DNA of 64,000 nucleotides from Tiliqua scincoides. Taxonomy: Eukaryota > Chordata > Lepidosauria > Squamata > Scincidae. Below are positions 1 to 12,155 of this stretch, one piece after another; the first letter of the stretch is position 1, and each line of letters starts with the position of its first letter. A program made the position numbers and the translations under genes. The notes beneath the pieces are model-generated. The model had not been told where the DNA came from, did not search any database, and was given only the letters and a program-made list of their open reading frames with translations. The stretch spans positions 59,896,856-59,960,855 of the forward strand of contig NC_089827.1 of assembly GCF_035046505.1 (NCBI RefSeq). The letters run 5' to 3'.

Positions 1-3000
1 AACAGGGTATATATCAAGAATAAAAACATACTACTCAGACTAGAGTTCAGAGTGCCAAAAATTTTAGAATTAAATGTTGCTTTGAGCTGAGGCTTGAAGC
101 GACTTCTAACTCTGGCAACATTACATGAAACAGAACAAGGCTAGAGAATGTTCTTAGGAACTTGTTTCTCCTTCACAAAGACGCTGAGAAGGAAAAGATC
201 TTCGACAACCAGGATACAGAACAGAAAGTGACAGCAAAACACCTGGAAATATATGACAATGTCATAATACGGGAAACTAGAAGCAAGAATGAGTCACCAC
301 AACAGAAGAAAATATATAGGAATCTATATGAAGGCAAACATATCATGTTCATAAAATCAATGTAAATTCAAGAGCAGATTACAGTGCTTTATTGTGTGGG
401 CAGGATTTTGCCGGGAGGACGGACAGGACTAGAACCCCAATATACAAACATTTTATGAAAATTCAACATGGTATTTTTGTTTCTTTTCCAGTAATTTTAA
501 TAAAAGAAACACCAACTTTAATAAAAGCCGAGACTGTTGAAGCTGAACTGTTGAACAAACTGTTGAAAGTAAAGGTATATATGAATAACTAGAAACCCAA
601 AAAATTGGTTTGTCTAGTCCTATAAATCTAGGATACAATACATTACTGGAAATTTTAGGATTACTACTTCATTTCTGCAGTGGAGATGCTCCTGTCAAAG
701 TATTTAAAAAAATACGCACTGTTCCAGAGAGGACATCATGAGGGCAGCAGTTGAGGAGATGACTTTTGCATACTCTGTCATCACTGAATTTGATTCGTTG
801 ACGGGTAGTGTCCCCTGCAACACAAACACACATTTCTGGTTAGACAAGCATAGAACATTCAAGGTATATTTTTACTTGTGTTCAAAGAACTGTTTCCCTA
901 TTTCATATGAAAAAAATCTAGTAAAAGCAATTCTGAAGAATTGATACTACCTCAGCCTCAGCAAGACTTGTGATAACCTCCAACGTCTTTTTCAACTCTA
1001 ACATTTATGAAATGCAGCAACTACAGGGAGTCTCAAGAAAATGTACAAACACTTTACAGTGTAAAATTTATTATGCTATAACTCACACAAATACTGAATT
1101 TGATGCACACAGAAGTAGTTGCTTGACCCAGTTAATTAACATTTCTGCCCAATGTTGCATATATGCAACAGAGACAAAATGTGTACACCTGTAGGCCAGG
1201 CAAAAATGGGTTAATGAATTAGACCAAGGGCTCAAAATGTTCCCCATTGTTGACTAAGGGATCAGCAGACATCCCCCAATGTGTGCGCTAGGATAGTTCC
1301 ACAAATCTCTTCAATTGCTTCCCTTAGATTTTTGAGTGCTGCAGGTTTTCTGTAATGATGCATGAATGTGAGCTCATTAAAATGTGTGTGTGTGTTGTTT
1401 TTTTTTTGAGATACCCTGTATTTATACCTCAAGACATTAAAATAATGCAATGAAAACTTAATAGACTACATCTGAGGAAAAGTCACTGACTCTGAAGTAC
1501 ATCTACATATATCACAGATTCCAACTAAGATGGAGCACACCAACAGCCTTGGAAGCATTTGATACATTTTTTGAGCATTTAACTGAATATTAGCTGCCAT
1601 TTCTTCAAGACCTCATAATCATGGCATGGATGCAAAGAGCTTTACTTTGGGCAGGTTGAATACAGATAGGATTATTTATACACCTAGAATACTGGAAGAA
1701 ATATGAATGCCTACAAACAGCATCACTCTAAAAAAGCCATGAACTGAACACGCTGCATCTGCATTAACTGAGAGTTTGATAAACATAAAAGCATCAGCCT
1801 GCTTACCACAGATTGAAGTCCAATTGCAAGACTAATCAATCACATCTGTGAACGCTGGAAATATTAGGTCTAAATGGTAAACTCAACACCTGGCCACTGA
1901 TTTATTGCAGGGTTTATTTTCCTTCAAGAAAAGGGACAATGGAATAGTTACTATTTCAGATTTGGAAATGAGGTCCCCTCAAAGGTACTTTTTGTGTAAA
2001 GATGCAGCAGTAGTAATACAACTCAAGTTATTCATGTTTTTTATATACTCCTTAAGTTGTCTACGAAAACCTACTGGTGAATCAGAGAAATAAGGAAGAG
2101 CTGCTGGGGGAAAAGGATGTTTCCAACTTTATCCCAACTTCACCTCAGAAGGTGGAGAACTCACAAATGTAGTCACTACCCAATTCCAATAAACTTGAAA
2201 AAAGCAACTTAAAGTTTATGCAGCAGTTCTATACTGTAATTCCTTGATCTAACCATTCCACTGTGTAATTCCAGTTTTAGCTATCTGCCCTATGCAGAAC
2301 TAAAATGAAACATTTTCAGATGAGCTGTATTCCACTTAAATGAAACATATGTTTCAAAAATCAAAGTTTATCAACAAGATAATTAGAGCAGTTGTTCATT
2401 TACTAAAACAGCTTCAGAGCAGCCCAACCATAGGTTTTCGTTAGCTAGGTCTCTACATGTAATAGACTGATACTAGCGCAAATTTAGAGTTGTTTTAAAA
2501 GTCATGCCTGCTACTATGGAAGATCTGAGGGCCTGGGGTATTTTCCCCCAGTCTCGCCTTTTAGACACAAGTCCTTGGTTTCACATTAATTAACACATCT
2601 GAAAAGTTAGCAGTAACTCACGGCTCGGCGAATGCGGGGCCTTTCTGACACTCCCTTGCAGAATGAAGTAGGCAGGCATAGATACATTGAACCTTTATAA
2701 ATAAAACAAGGGGCCAGATTGTTCAGTTTGTATATAATAAACTCTGCCAGCATTTTCATCACAGCATCTAGAATACATGTTGAATGCAAAGAATGGTGGG
2801 AAGCCTGAATTATGCTATGCCTGACAGCAGTGTGCTAGCCTGTTATTTGAGGAGAGTTTATTGAAAGTAGCCACCTTTTCTTAGGGTGAGGGTGGAAAAA
2901 TATTTTAATTCCTAGGTAATAATTTTCTTATTCCCCTTCTTCTTCCCTCAAAATTATCCAGGTACCTAAGAATTTGGTTGGCCCTAAAAATGAAATTCTA

Positions 3001-3640
3001 GTGCTTAGAAATTGAAATATTTTTCCAGTTCTGGCTTACGAATTTAGCTGTTTCATAAGACCATTCCACTTTTCAACAATTGTGACATACACATCTCAAA
3101 ATGAAAATCAGTAATAAAAATTATTTCATGGGAAAAGTGCCAAACGAAAAAACATTTTGATCATTATTTAAAATTTAGGCAAGTTTAGATAAAATCTGGT
3201 GCTACTCTTTATACTCCTTATCCACTTAGACTAACAGATACTAGGGATTTTTAAAAATTATAGGTGACACAAGAATCACTTTCAACTGTTCTACTATTAC
3301 ATATTTCAAAGTTCTCAGAAAGGTTTATTATTGGTATGCAAAGGTAACAATGAATGTATGCAATTATAAACCAAGTTCATCTTTAGGAAACAGCAGCTTC
3401 CTTTTCTGCAATGGTGTCTGGCCCAAACCATATTTCCATGTAATATACTACTGGGTATGGATAGAAGCAATTATACATAATATCTCCTCCAGGAAAAAAC
3501 ATACTCTCTGATGATAACAGCTATGTATATGCATTACATCCTTCCTGGATATTAAAACTCAGTTCCCAATAAGGGCTAAATAAGTCATACTCTACCAGAT
3601 CATAACACAGTGGGAGCCATTATGACCCATAAGTAACGCA
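1..3640. other. AT-rich non-coding stretch, probably LUC7L2 intron 1
   Basis: No open frame here resembles a known protein, and no splice-bounded conserved exon is visible on either strand. LUC7L2 exon 1 lies at 12,387-12,447 on the minus strand and no exon 2 (expected to begin near residues DTTRQRIKF) is found down to position 1. The stretch is therefore most likely LUC7L2 intron 1. A weak mariner-like fragment may lie at 1,262-1,450 on the minus strand. Confidence 0.5.
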
Positions 3641-3644
3641 CTGT

Positions 3645-3762
3645 ATCCAAAGAAGTGAATTCTGACTAATCAGCACTGAAATAAAAGATGACAAGTTAGT
3701 TATGATTGTCCTATTAAATTCAATGGTGCATAATCAGCATTCACTTTCTTTGGATACAACCC
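3645..3762. mobile_element. Short fold-back (MITE-like) element
   Basis: The ends are inverted copies of each other: tatccaaagaagtgaat near 3,647 and attcactttctttggata near 3,744. They enclose about 85 bases. This is the structure of a short non-autonomous DNA element or fold-back repeat. No target-site duplication was resolved and the family is unknown. Confidence 0.55.
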
Positions 3763-4797
3763 AATACCCATTTTTCATTTTCACTACAATGTTAAGACAT
3801 TATTAAATCAGGTTAAGTGATAGGAAATAAATGTAAACTACACAATCTTTTTTTTTCAAAATAAATATTTCACAATTTATTTTTCATGTTACTAACTATC
3901 CAACACTATTGAGGATATTAATACAAGTACATGCATTCACAACATAACTAAAGAGGACGACAAACAACAACAACAAAAATGTTTAACCACCTCATAACTA
4001 TTAGTTTCAGGTCAAACCCAGATTCCCTATCACACATTCTCATTTCTAGTTTCTAGAAAAATCCTATTAACATTAGTGATAACCCTTGAATTTTAGAAAT
4101 TTTATACAGCAACAAAAGCCAAAATTCTAAACATAAATAACTGAATTCAAGCCTCAGCTCAGTATGAGCCACTCCCTTCTGAAACTACCAAAATACAGAC
4201 ACTCCATTTTCCTATCTCTTCACCACGAGTCACACAAAGTTAGTAGTATTCCTTCTGCACTGAGGCATCAGGATTCTTCCTAATCCATTTACCCCCACAC
4301 TTTTCATCTTCCGAATCAAAATATCTCCCAACTACAACTAAAATTATGATAAAATATGTTTATTTAATTGAAGTTAAATATCTAAATAGCTCTCTAAACA
4401 TCAGAATGTAGAATTAAACCACATTTTGCAGGAAAACACTGCAAGAAAGACCATATTCCTGCCTACAATGCTTGTATTTCTTACAAAGTCCACACAAATC
4501 AGGAGGAATGTTATTCAAAATCAGCACCCAGGCTCCATATTGAACAGCATGAAGGAGGTCCTCTTGGCCTCTTCTGACTATCTAAATCAGGAATTAGGCT
4601 TTGTGTAGGGGAAAAGAGAATTTATTCTCTCTATGGATTTTTTTTTTAACAAAATAGGATGTCTCATTCCAAAAAGCCCATAGAGGAATTTTATTTAGAG
4701 AGAGCTTCAGAATTGTGAGATATCCTGGGATTCTCAGGTTTTAAGTCTTACCAGCATAATTTTTTTCCAAAATTGAGAGGGTACATTCCCCTCTAGC

Positions 4798-5166
4798 ATT
4801 CTGGTGATCAAGAGAGAAACTTTCCCAAAGAGATACCTCTTGTTCACACTGTTAGCATACAATCTGTTCCACCTCTAACAATCAAGTTCATTCATTACTT
4901 ACAAATTTAACATTCAATAAATTATGTGCAAGCTAAAATAATACTCCCCTATTTGGCCAATTATGTCATCTGCAAAACTTTATTTAAATATATATATGGC
5001 TTTTACATGGGTGGTAAAGATGTTTCTGTTCTGCTTGACTTTCCTTTGACCATAAGTTACTTGGCTTTGCTCCAGTTTTATTTCTCTTCATGCTGCTTGC
5101 TGGTTTCTGATTGTTATTTTTTTATTTGCTTGTTTGTTTTAAACTGTTAAGGTGTTTTGCTTAGCT

Positions 5167-5202
<36 letters not shown>

Positions 5203-5330
5203 AAAATTGTAACCTGCCTTGGTGACACCTTTACTGGAGCAAGACTGTGATCAGTAGCGTAGTTCAGGAAAAGCTATTCTGGTGATCAAGAGAGAAACCT
5301 TCCCAAAGAGATACCTCTTGTTCACACTGT
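4798..5330. repeat. 54-bp direct duplication flanking a poly(T) tract
   Basis: A ~54-base segment beginning attctggtgatcaagagag occurs at about 4,798-4,851 and again at about 5,275-5,328, with very few differences. Between the copies lie ordinary AT-rich sequence and a T-run of about 30 at 5,169-5,199, followed by a LINE/SINE-like tail. The cause (local duplication or a retrotransposition-associated duplication) cannot be decided from one copy. Confidence 0.75.
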
Positions 5331-5838
5331 ATTCTACAGCACCCAAGGCATTTAACACTCTTTGATGCTTGGTGCCTCAGGGTTGGAAACACAGTAATCC
5401 TAGTATAATACATTTAGATTGTACTTGTCCTACTTCCTGTTAACATTTGGTTAGTCTTCTCCTTGTAGTGTGCAAGCTGGTTGTTAAGCCTTCAGTTAAA
5501 CAAAAATGTTCCTTGGTTAACCAAGAAATACCTGTGCTTTCATAGCTTCTAATGGAAGATGAAGGAAACAGGCACAGGGGACTGCTATTTATATAGGGTT
5601 CCCCCCATTCATGGTTTCTGTATCCACCACAGACAAGACAGAACCAAACCCCTGTGAATACAGGGGCCACCTGTAATCTTATACCACAAAAACCCTTAAT
5701 GTTTTAGAAAATGAAAATTTAACTGACAACTTTTTAAAAGTCTCAAATGTGTTAATAAGGTAGGAGCCTAATAGCTTGGCTGCAGGCCATTTTTGCACTT
5801 CCACATTGACCATCCTTATATTAAGACAAGATGCTGCT

Positions 5839-5912
5839 GAATTAAAGTTGCCAAGTCAAAAGCATTTGACAGAAGCATGAATTAAGGTTGCCAAGTCAAA
5901 AGCATTTGACAG
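5839..5912. repeat. 40-bp tandem duplication
   Basis: The segment reading ttgccaagtcaaaagcattt occurs twice with a period of 40 bases (at about 5,848 and 5,888) and almost no divergence, so the duplication is young. No gene is associated. Confidence 0.85.
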
Positions 5913-8530
5913 TTGAAGACTTTGAGGCAGGGCCTGGTGACGCCACAGGGCCACAAGAACCACTTTGTGAGAATGTATGGTAACTCAGATAATGCTGAAG
6001 CCACACAGTGATCTAAGCAATATTTTGCTTCCCTCCCGCAAAGAAACACTAAGCAAGAAATCTGTCACATTCTAAAGCCATGCCATTTTTACCTTAACAA
6101 AAGTTATTATTTTGACAGAGCAAAGCAACAAGCACAGAGGAACCATGGACAAAGCTGCATTTTAAAGCCACATAGCGTTCAGCAACACAGTGCAAGCTGC
6201 ACAGGAGAACCTGAAAAGAAAACTCCTGTAGCATTGCAAAGCCATGCATATTCAAACTATTTCAGACACAGAGAGCAAGACTGGATGTTAAGGAACCTTG
6301 TTGAGTCTGCTGAGGTAATAACTGTGTGGTTTTAGGAGTAGATTCTTTGTTCAGGACTCATTTTGAAGAGAAAGCAGAATGTTTTAAACTTATTATAGCC
6401 AATTACATTGATGCAACACACAGATTCAAAAGTCAAATACTTTCTGGAAAGAAAAGTTGGGTGGAAGAGGCAACCAAATAGAAAACATTACAGGTACATC
6501 CCTCTCCTCTCTGAATTTAGAAGAATATGGGAAACTATTATTACATGGGTACTCCAAAGAACAAGCAGGGCAAAATGAAGCATGCCAACACCATGAATCC
6601 ACTCCCTCCAGCAATCATCAAACCAGCAATGCTCTTTTAAGCCCAGCACTGACGCGATTACAACCACCAGGAAAGCATTCTCCAATTCCTTCACCCCTGA
6701 CCCTCACTTTCCATACTGGAGATCAGAGGCTTGTGACATCACAGGAAATGGACTCACACATGCATGCTCCTCCCCTTTACCTGACCACAAGGAAACAAGT
6801 TGGCTGATTGCTGGATCTGAAGGAGGAGGCTGGGAGGGCAAGTAGCAGATGGCTGCTTCTGCTCTTCCCAGTTGGACAAGGGCACTGCTTTGCTGCAGGC
6901 CAACATGGCACAAGAGTAAGTAAGCAAGAACAAGAGTAAGAACACAAAGCTGCTAACAAGTTGATCTCTCTCCTCTTCTCACTGGCACCACTGCACTGCT
7001 TACCCTCTTCTTCCAGGCCAATGATGGAGAGGATGATGGTGGAGTTACATAAGGAGCAGCAGCCAAAAGAAAACAGCAGTAAAGCATCATGTTGTCCCTG
7101 CAGTGGGCAGGGTTAGAAAAAAGCATATGCAGGTGGGCAGGCATTTAGAGAGGTCACAATTATATTGCAAGTTGACACTGAGCAGTAGTGCAGGCAGGTG
7201 GAATGAGATGTTAATTGTTCAAGGAAGCTACAGCAATAAGCCTCAGGCAAAGAAATAACCTTGCCACCAAATAACTGGAATTTGGTAATATAGTCAAAAA
7301 TTTAGTTTTATAGCCCAAAGTGGTAAATCAATACTGCTCAGGAATGCAAACTTCATTAGGACCATGAACATGGAACTCACTCTAGAACAGCGGCACTCAA
7401 ACTCGCGACTGCTGTGCACCTGGAATGCAGTCCCTGTCCGGATCACAGCTTTCTGTTCCACCCCCACGCGGCTCATCGTCTGGATAGACCCGGGCACCAA
7501 GACACTCTAGGCAGTCACAGCTGTTGCCAAGTGTCCCAGAAGGCTGCGTGACAGGGCATCTAGACAGACATGACTGCCCAGAGCTTCCTGGTGCCCAGGT
7601 CTACCAGATGACAAGCCATGCAGGGGTGGAATGGAAAGGCCTGCTCAGCGGGTGGGCGTGTTTGCCTGAACCCCTGGATCTGGCCCCTGGGCTGGGGTTC
7701 AAGTGACCCTGCTAGAGCACCCTTCACCAGACATTGTAAAATGACACAGAGGCCCATGCACCTGTGACTGCAAGTAAGGACTGTTCTCCCTTCCAACAAC
7801 CATTATCAGTTCTCATTTCATGACTCATCTCCTGAAGGAAAGGAAGACCTGGGTTTAGAATAAATACAAGCCCTGATCTCAGGAAATGAATAATTGTTAT
7901 TTCAGCTGATCATTTCTGGATACTGGACTGGGACTACCTCAATAGTATACCTTTACATGCAATGTGCTCTTCATAGCGAAACTTATTTCTGCACAAAGAT
8001 CCTCCCTCACTGAGTCAAAATGCAACAAAAGCTCTGCAAAGGTTAATATGTGCATCAGGAGGATCACTTGGATATTTTAAACTTAATCAAAGAATTAAAT
8101 TAAAATGCTCTTCCTAGGAGATGACAGCAAAATCCTTTTTTTTTTTTAAATGAAGTCAATTTCCAAAATCAAGCAAGGTTCAAAAGTTTTGTCTTGCTGA
8201 ATTATCTGTCCATGGCAACATCAACAGGTAGTTAACAGACGTCTTATCCAATTCTAATATTGCAGTTAAAAACTGTCAGGTACACATGTTTATGCTTCAA
8301 AGCACATCTTTCATTATCTCAGCATTTGAATGAAACTAAAAAGCTAATCTGCCTAAAAAGCTCACTGAAATTGTTTGGATACTAGCCATTAATTTTGGTT
8401 AATCTAGTTGAGAATTATATCTTAAGCCAATTGTGCACACCTGAATATATACATATTGAACTAAAAATTTTAAAAATTAAAGAAACTCACTTTGGACCCA
8501 GATGACTGTGCTAATTGCAAATCTTTCCTT
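5913..8530. other. Non-coding stretch, no recognised gene
   Basis: Several short open frames occur on both strands between 6,426 and 7,800 but overlap each other, show no domain similarity and lack splice context. I see no supportable gene and only diffuse repeat-like sequence. Confidence 0.5.
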
Positions 8531-8534
8531 TCGA

Positions 8535-8750
8535 AGGAAAGGTCTTTGAGCAAGTGGTGGCACTTCCTCCTGACACAATTGGATGACACTGAGGTTTTTG
8601 ACAATTGACAAGGCACATCATGTTGCCAATGAGGGGCTCACATCCCCCACCGGCCCTACTAATAACTTCACCCAAATTCCTGTGGCACACCTGTGGACCA
8701 CTCATGGCACACTAGTGTGCCATGGCACAGGGGTCGAAAAAGGTTGATCT
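8535..8750 (-). mobile_element. hAT-like non-autonomous element, degraded copy
   Basis: The internal sequence (tgacaaggcacatcatg, caatgaggggctcacatccc, cacctgtggaccactcatgg, gtgccatggcacaggggtcg) matches the element at 63,001-63,228, which has hAT-type ends. Exact termini are not resolved here. The strand label is nominal because the element is non-coding. Confidence 0.5.
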
Positions 8751-9235
8751 ATATCCAGTTCAGTCTGAGTTTGGAAGTGAAATGGTCTTGATTGCCCTGT
8801 TGGATGATTAGGAAAAAAGATGGGATAATACAACCCTGCCAATTCTCCTTGACCTCTCACCAACCTTGGACACAGTGAACATTAGGGAAGAGCCTTAGAT
8901 CTATTCTGTCCCCCATGTTTTTTAAGATCTACATGAAACTACTGGGGGAAATCATCCAGGGATTTGTGTCACAAGTATGCTAATGACACCCAATTCTATC
9001 TCTCCTTGCCATCTCATTCCAGGGAAGCTTGGAAGCCCTGGATCACTGTTTGGAGGCAGTTGGGTCTGGATGAGGGCCAATAAACTAAGATTAAATCCAG
9101 AAAATCCTCCTGGTCAGGAAATATTTGATGCAGGTAAAGGGTTGCACACCCCCTGCAGGAACAGGGACTTTGTAATCTGCCTTGGACATTTATTTTGACA
9201 AGGGAGAGGCAGGATATAATTTTTTTTTAATAAAT
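8745..9235 (+). mobile_element. CR1/L2-type LINE fragment (reverse transcriptase region)
   Basis: Translated pieces on the plus strand match the non-LTR reverse transcriptase of the CR1/L2 group: an LLDLSxxxDTV-like stretch near 8,850, a tract like QYADDTQFYLS near 8,965-9,000 that carries the catalytic YADD-type motif in degraded form, and VWMRANKLRLNPE near 9,068. The reading frame is interrupted and the element is 5' truncated, so it is a dead copy. It ends in an A-rich stretch near 9,220-9,240. Confidence 0.7.
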
Positions 9236-9244
9236 AAAAATTAT

Positions 9245-9365
9245 CACATCCGTTATAGAAAGTTCCAGGTACAATCCCTGCCAGAAATCCTGAAGAGCCA
9301 CCTACAGTAACTGAGCTCGATGGTCTGACTCAGTATAATGCAGCTTCATATGGCGATGTTACCCT
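9245..9365 (+). mobile_element. tRNA-derived SINE, 3' part
   Basis: The sequence carries a B-box-like gttccaggtacaatccctg followed by the reptile SINE tail motif ggtctgactcagtataatgc. It is 5' truncated. I assign it to the CORE/MIR-like reptilian SINEs from memory of the tail; the precise family is uncertain. Confidence 0.5.
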
Positions 9366-9835
9366 TCTGGAACAGCCATCTGAGATGAGTCCTGAGGGCA
9401 TCATGCTCTGGTGATTCTATTTCTTTTTGGCAGCTTGATTACAGATGGTGCTAGGGGATTAGCTCTGCACAAAGACATTTATGCTATGATGCTCCTGCAC
9501 TGTGATAGGTCACCAAGAAGAATTCTCACCAGTATGGTGATAATACCCAACTTAATCTCTCCTTTTCATCAGGTGCAGGTAAGGTAGGGGAAGCTCTGGC
9601 CTAAGTAACTGTAAGAGACAAAAAGGAAACTAATAAATTGAACTCAATCCAAAATAGATTAAGTAGATTGCCTGACTAAAGAGGTAGCTTTCAACTTGTT
9701 CTGGACAGGGTCTGGGCTTCCTAACGACTACATTTCCAACTTTTGGGTGCAGATACATCTGGCAACTCCTATAGATTAAAAAAATATTCTGCTTTTCAAT
9801 ATTTCTACTCTCATGGTAAGTTCACAATCACAATT

Positions 9836-9975
9836 GCATCTTTTTAGATTGTGAGCCCCATTGGAACAGGGAGTCATTAGTTATTTGATTTTTCACTGTA
9901 AACCGCTTTGTGAACTTTTAGTTGAGAAGTGGTATATAAATACTGTTAATAAAATAATAACAACAACAACAACGT
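9836..9975 (+). mobile_element. LINE/SINE 3' tail ending in (AAC)n
   Basis: The stretch contains gattgtgagccccattgg, taaaccgctttgtgaac and agtggtatataaatactg, followed by an (aac)n microsatellite. A second copy of the same tail lies at 50,222-50,340. Such shared tails mark 3' ends of non-LTR elements in reptile genomes. Confidence 0.6.
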
Positions 9976-9999
9976 AAGTTTAGATGCCTAGGCAACAAC

Positions 10000-10290
10000 T
10001 GTGGTAAATTGTGCTTTTCACCAGTTTATGCTGATGTATCAACTGCAATTCTTCCTGGATAAAGGTAGCCTGACCACTGCAATATCCATATTAGTTATTG
10101 AAACCTGCTATACGTGGTACTACCTTTAAAGACTACCCAAAAGCTTCAACTGGTGCAACATGTAAGGATGGGGGGTTACTAGGTGAATCTCACCAAGGTC
10201 AGACTGAGAAGGCTCCACTGGCCTGTCTCTTTCTGGGTAGAATTCAAAGGGTTAGTCTTTCGAGACTGAAGGTTGCCAACTACTAGTTTA
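10000..10290 (+). mobile_element. L2-like LINE debris plus the shared LINE tail
   Basis: Near 10,050-10,165 the plus strand reads like the L2-type C-terminal region that precedes a degraded QLVQ-type stretch. At 10,239-10,285 it carries the tail motif gtctttcgagactgaaggtt gccaac, also found at 40,709, 42,716 and, reversed, at 39,355. The two parts may come from separate insertions. Confidence 0.45.
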
Positions 10291-11715
10291 ACCTTTGAAG
10301 CCCTTTACTACTTGAGACTGAGATACCTGAAATAGTTTACTCCCATGTGAAAGACACTGAGGTTTGCTTCAGAGGCCCTCTGCAGAATATCTCTGCCTCC
10401 TGAGGTGAGGGCAGCCAGTGATGGGGGATAGGTTCTTTTTAGTGGTGACATCCTCTTATACAGTCCTCTCTCTCCCCAGAGAGATGCACTTGGCACTATT
10501 ATGCTTCAGGTATCACTGTAAATACATTACCTATCCACTCCATTTCAACTAACAAATATTGCTTCTAAAACTTACAAGCAATTATTTCTAAAGGTGTAAG
10601 TGTTCAGCATTTGAACACAGACTAAATGTTCTCCACCTATATACACCCCTAACCCTTTATGGTAAGAAAGGCACTTAAAAACATGGTACATAACTGGTAG
10701 ACAAGCAGTTTGATTTCATTCTTAACTGTGAGGATCAAATGGATTCCTCACTACACTTCAAATGATTCCTCACTACTGATTCCTGATTGACAAATGATTC
10801 CTCACTATTACCTCCCTCACCACACTTCCTCAACCAAAAAAAATTCTAAATTTGAAAAACCAAGGTAATAACAAAAATCAAAGACAAGTGTATACTCACA
10901 CAAAAAACAACACAGTTGCAATAGGATAAGTGGGGCAATAACCAGTTAAGCAGTCACATTGCCAAGGAGAAGAAATTAGTAAGAGGGACATATTTAAACA
11001 AAATGTCAGGATGAGACGGCAATGACTAGATTCCTTAGACAAGGAGAAAAACATATTAACTAAATGGAAGCAGATTTAGGTTAAACAGTATGAGCACTTC
11101 ATAAGATCACTTCATAGATGGAATAGACTTGCCTGTGCAAGAGCCCCCTTGACATTTTCAGGATATCAGAGAAATGTATACTGTAAGCCTTTTTTTCACT
11201 GGATACATGCTGATAAGTTTAATAAATTTAATCAAAATGTAGCTGGAGAAAAGATTAAGATTTGCAATATGGACCAAAAAGCACAGCACTGACACTGTTT
11301 TGAATTCTGTATGTAAATGCGAATGAGCCAACAGGATATATTTTTACAGTGTAGCATCAGGCATATTGCCAGTGGTCCTCAAGACAGGTTTTTTTTTCTT
11401 GTAAGAGAGTTTCTGTGTTAAATTTCAAGCCACTGGCATTCAAAGAAAGACCAAACACCTAAAATTCACTCTCACATTCCCAAATGCAAAGAACGCATCA
11501 CACGCTCATTTCCTGCTTCATCCTGCATTTTTTGACCACATTAAAAAGTCTAGAGCTGCGCCAACATTTCTCCGCAATTCAGCCTCACATATGGACTTGA
11601 AATGCTGGTTTGGGTCAGGTTTCCATTCCATCCTTTAAAAAAAGCAGAGGCCACGATTCGAAAGAGAGCTGATGCTTCTCTGCAGTCAGAATAAGGCGAA
11701 CTGCTGTTTCAGAGG
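10291..11715. other. Non-coding stretch within putative LUC7L2 intron 1
   Basis: I see no gene, exon or clear mobile element. The region has an (ATTCCTCACTA)-like short local repetition near 10,740-10,810 and otherwise unremarkable AT-rich sequence. Confidence 0.4.
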
Positions 11716-12155
11716 CCAATCCTAGGCATGTCTACTCAGAAGTAAGTCCCATTATACTCATGGGGCTTCCTCCCAGGAAAGTGTGGATAGGATGGCAGCC
11801 TCAGAGCCTCATCCTATGCATGCCTATTCCGAAGTAAGTCCCGTTCTAGTCAATGGGGCTTCCTCCAACGAAAGTGTGGACAGGACTGCAGCCTTAGAGC
11901 CCCATCCTATGCATGTCTACTCAGAAGTAGGACTCATCACAGGCAGTGGGGCTTCCTCCCAGGAAACTGCAGATAGGACTGCAGCCTGAGAGCCCCATCC
12001 TAGGCATGCCTACTCAGAAGAAAGTGCCACTGCAGCCAATGGGGCTTCCTCCCAGGAAAGTGTGGGCAGCATGGCGGCCTCAGAGCCCAGGCCGAGGCAT
12101 GTCTACTCGGAAGTAAGTGCCACTGCAGCCAACGGGGCTTTCTCCCAGGATGCGG
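11716..12155. repeat. ~93-bp tandem array of a fold-back repeat beside LUC7L2 exon 1
   Basis: Five head-to-tail units start near 11,716, 11,811, 11,904, 11,996 and 12,088. Each carries the blocks ctactcagaagtaagt, aatggggcttcctcccagga and gtgtggataggatggcagcc with some variation. A related single copy lies on the other side of exon 1 at about 12,850-12,922. The unit is the tandem form of the dispersed fold-back repeat found elsewhere in the window. Because the period is close to a multiple of three and stop codons are rare, the array creates open frames on the plus strand that are not genes. Confidence 0.85.
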
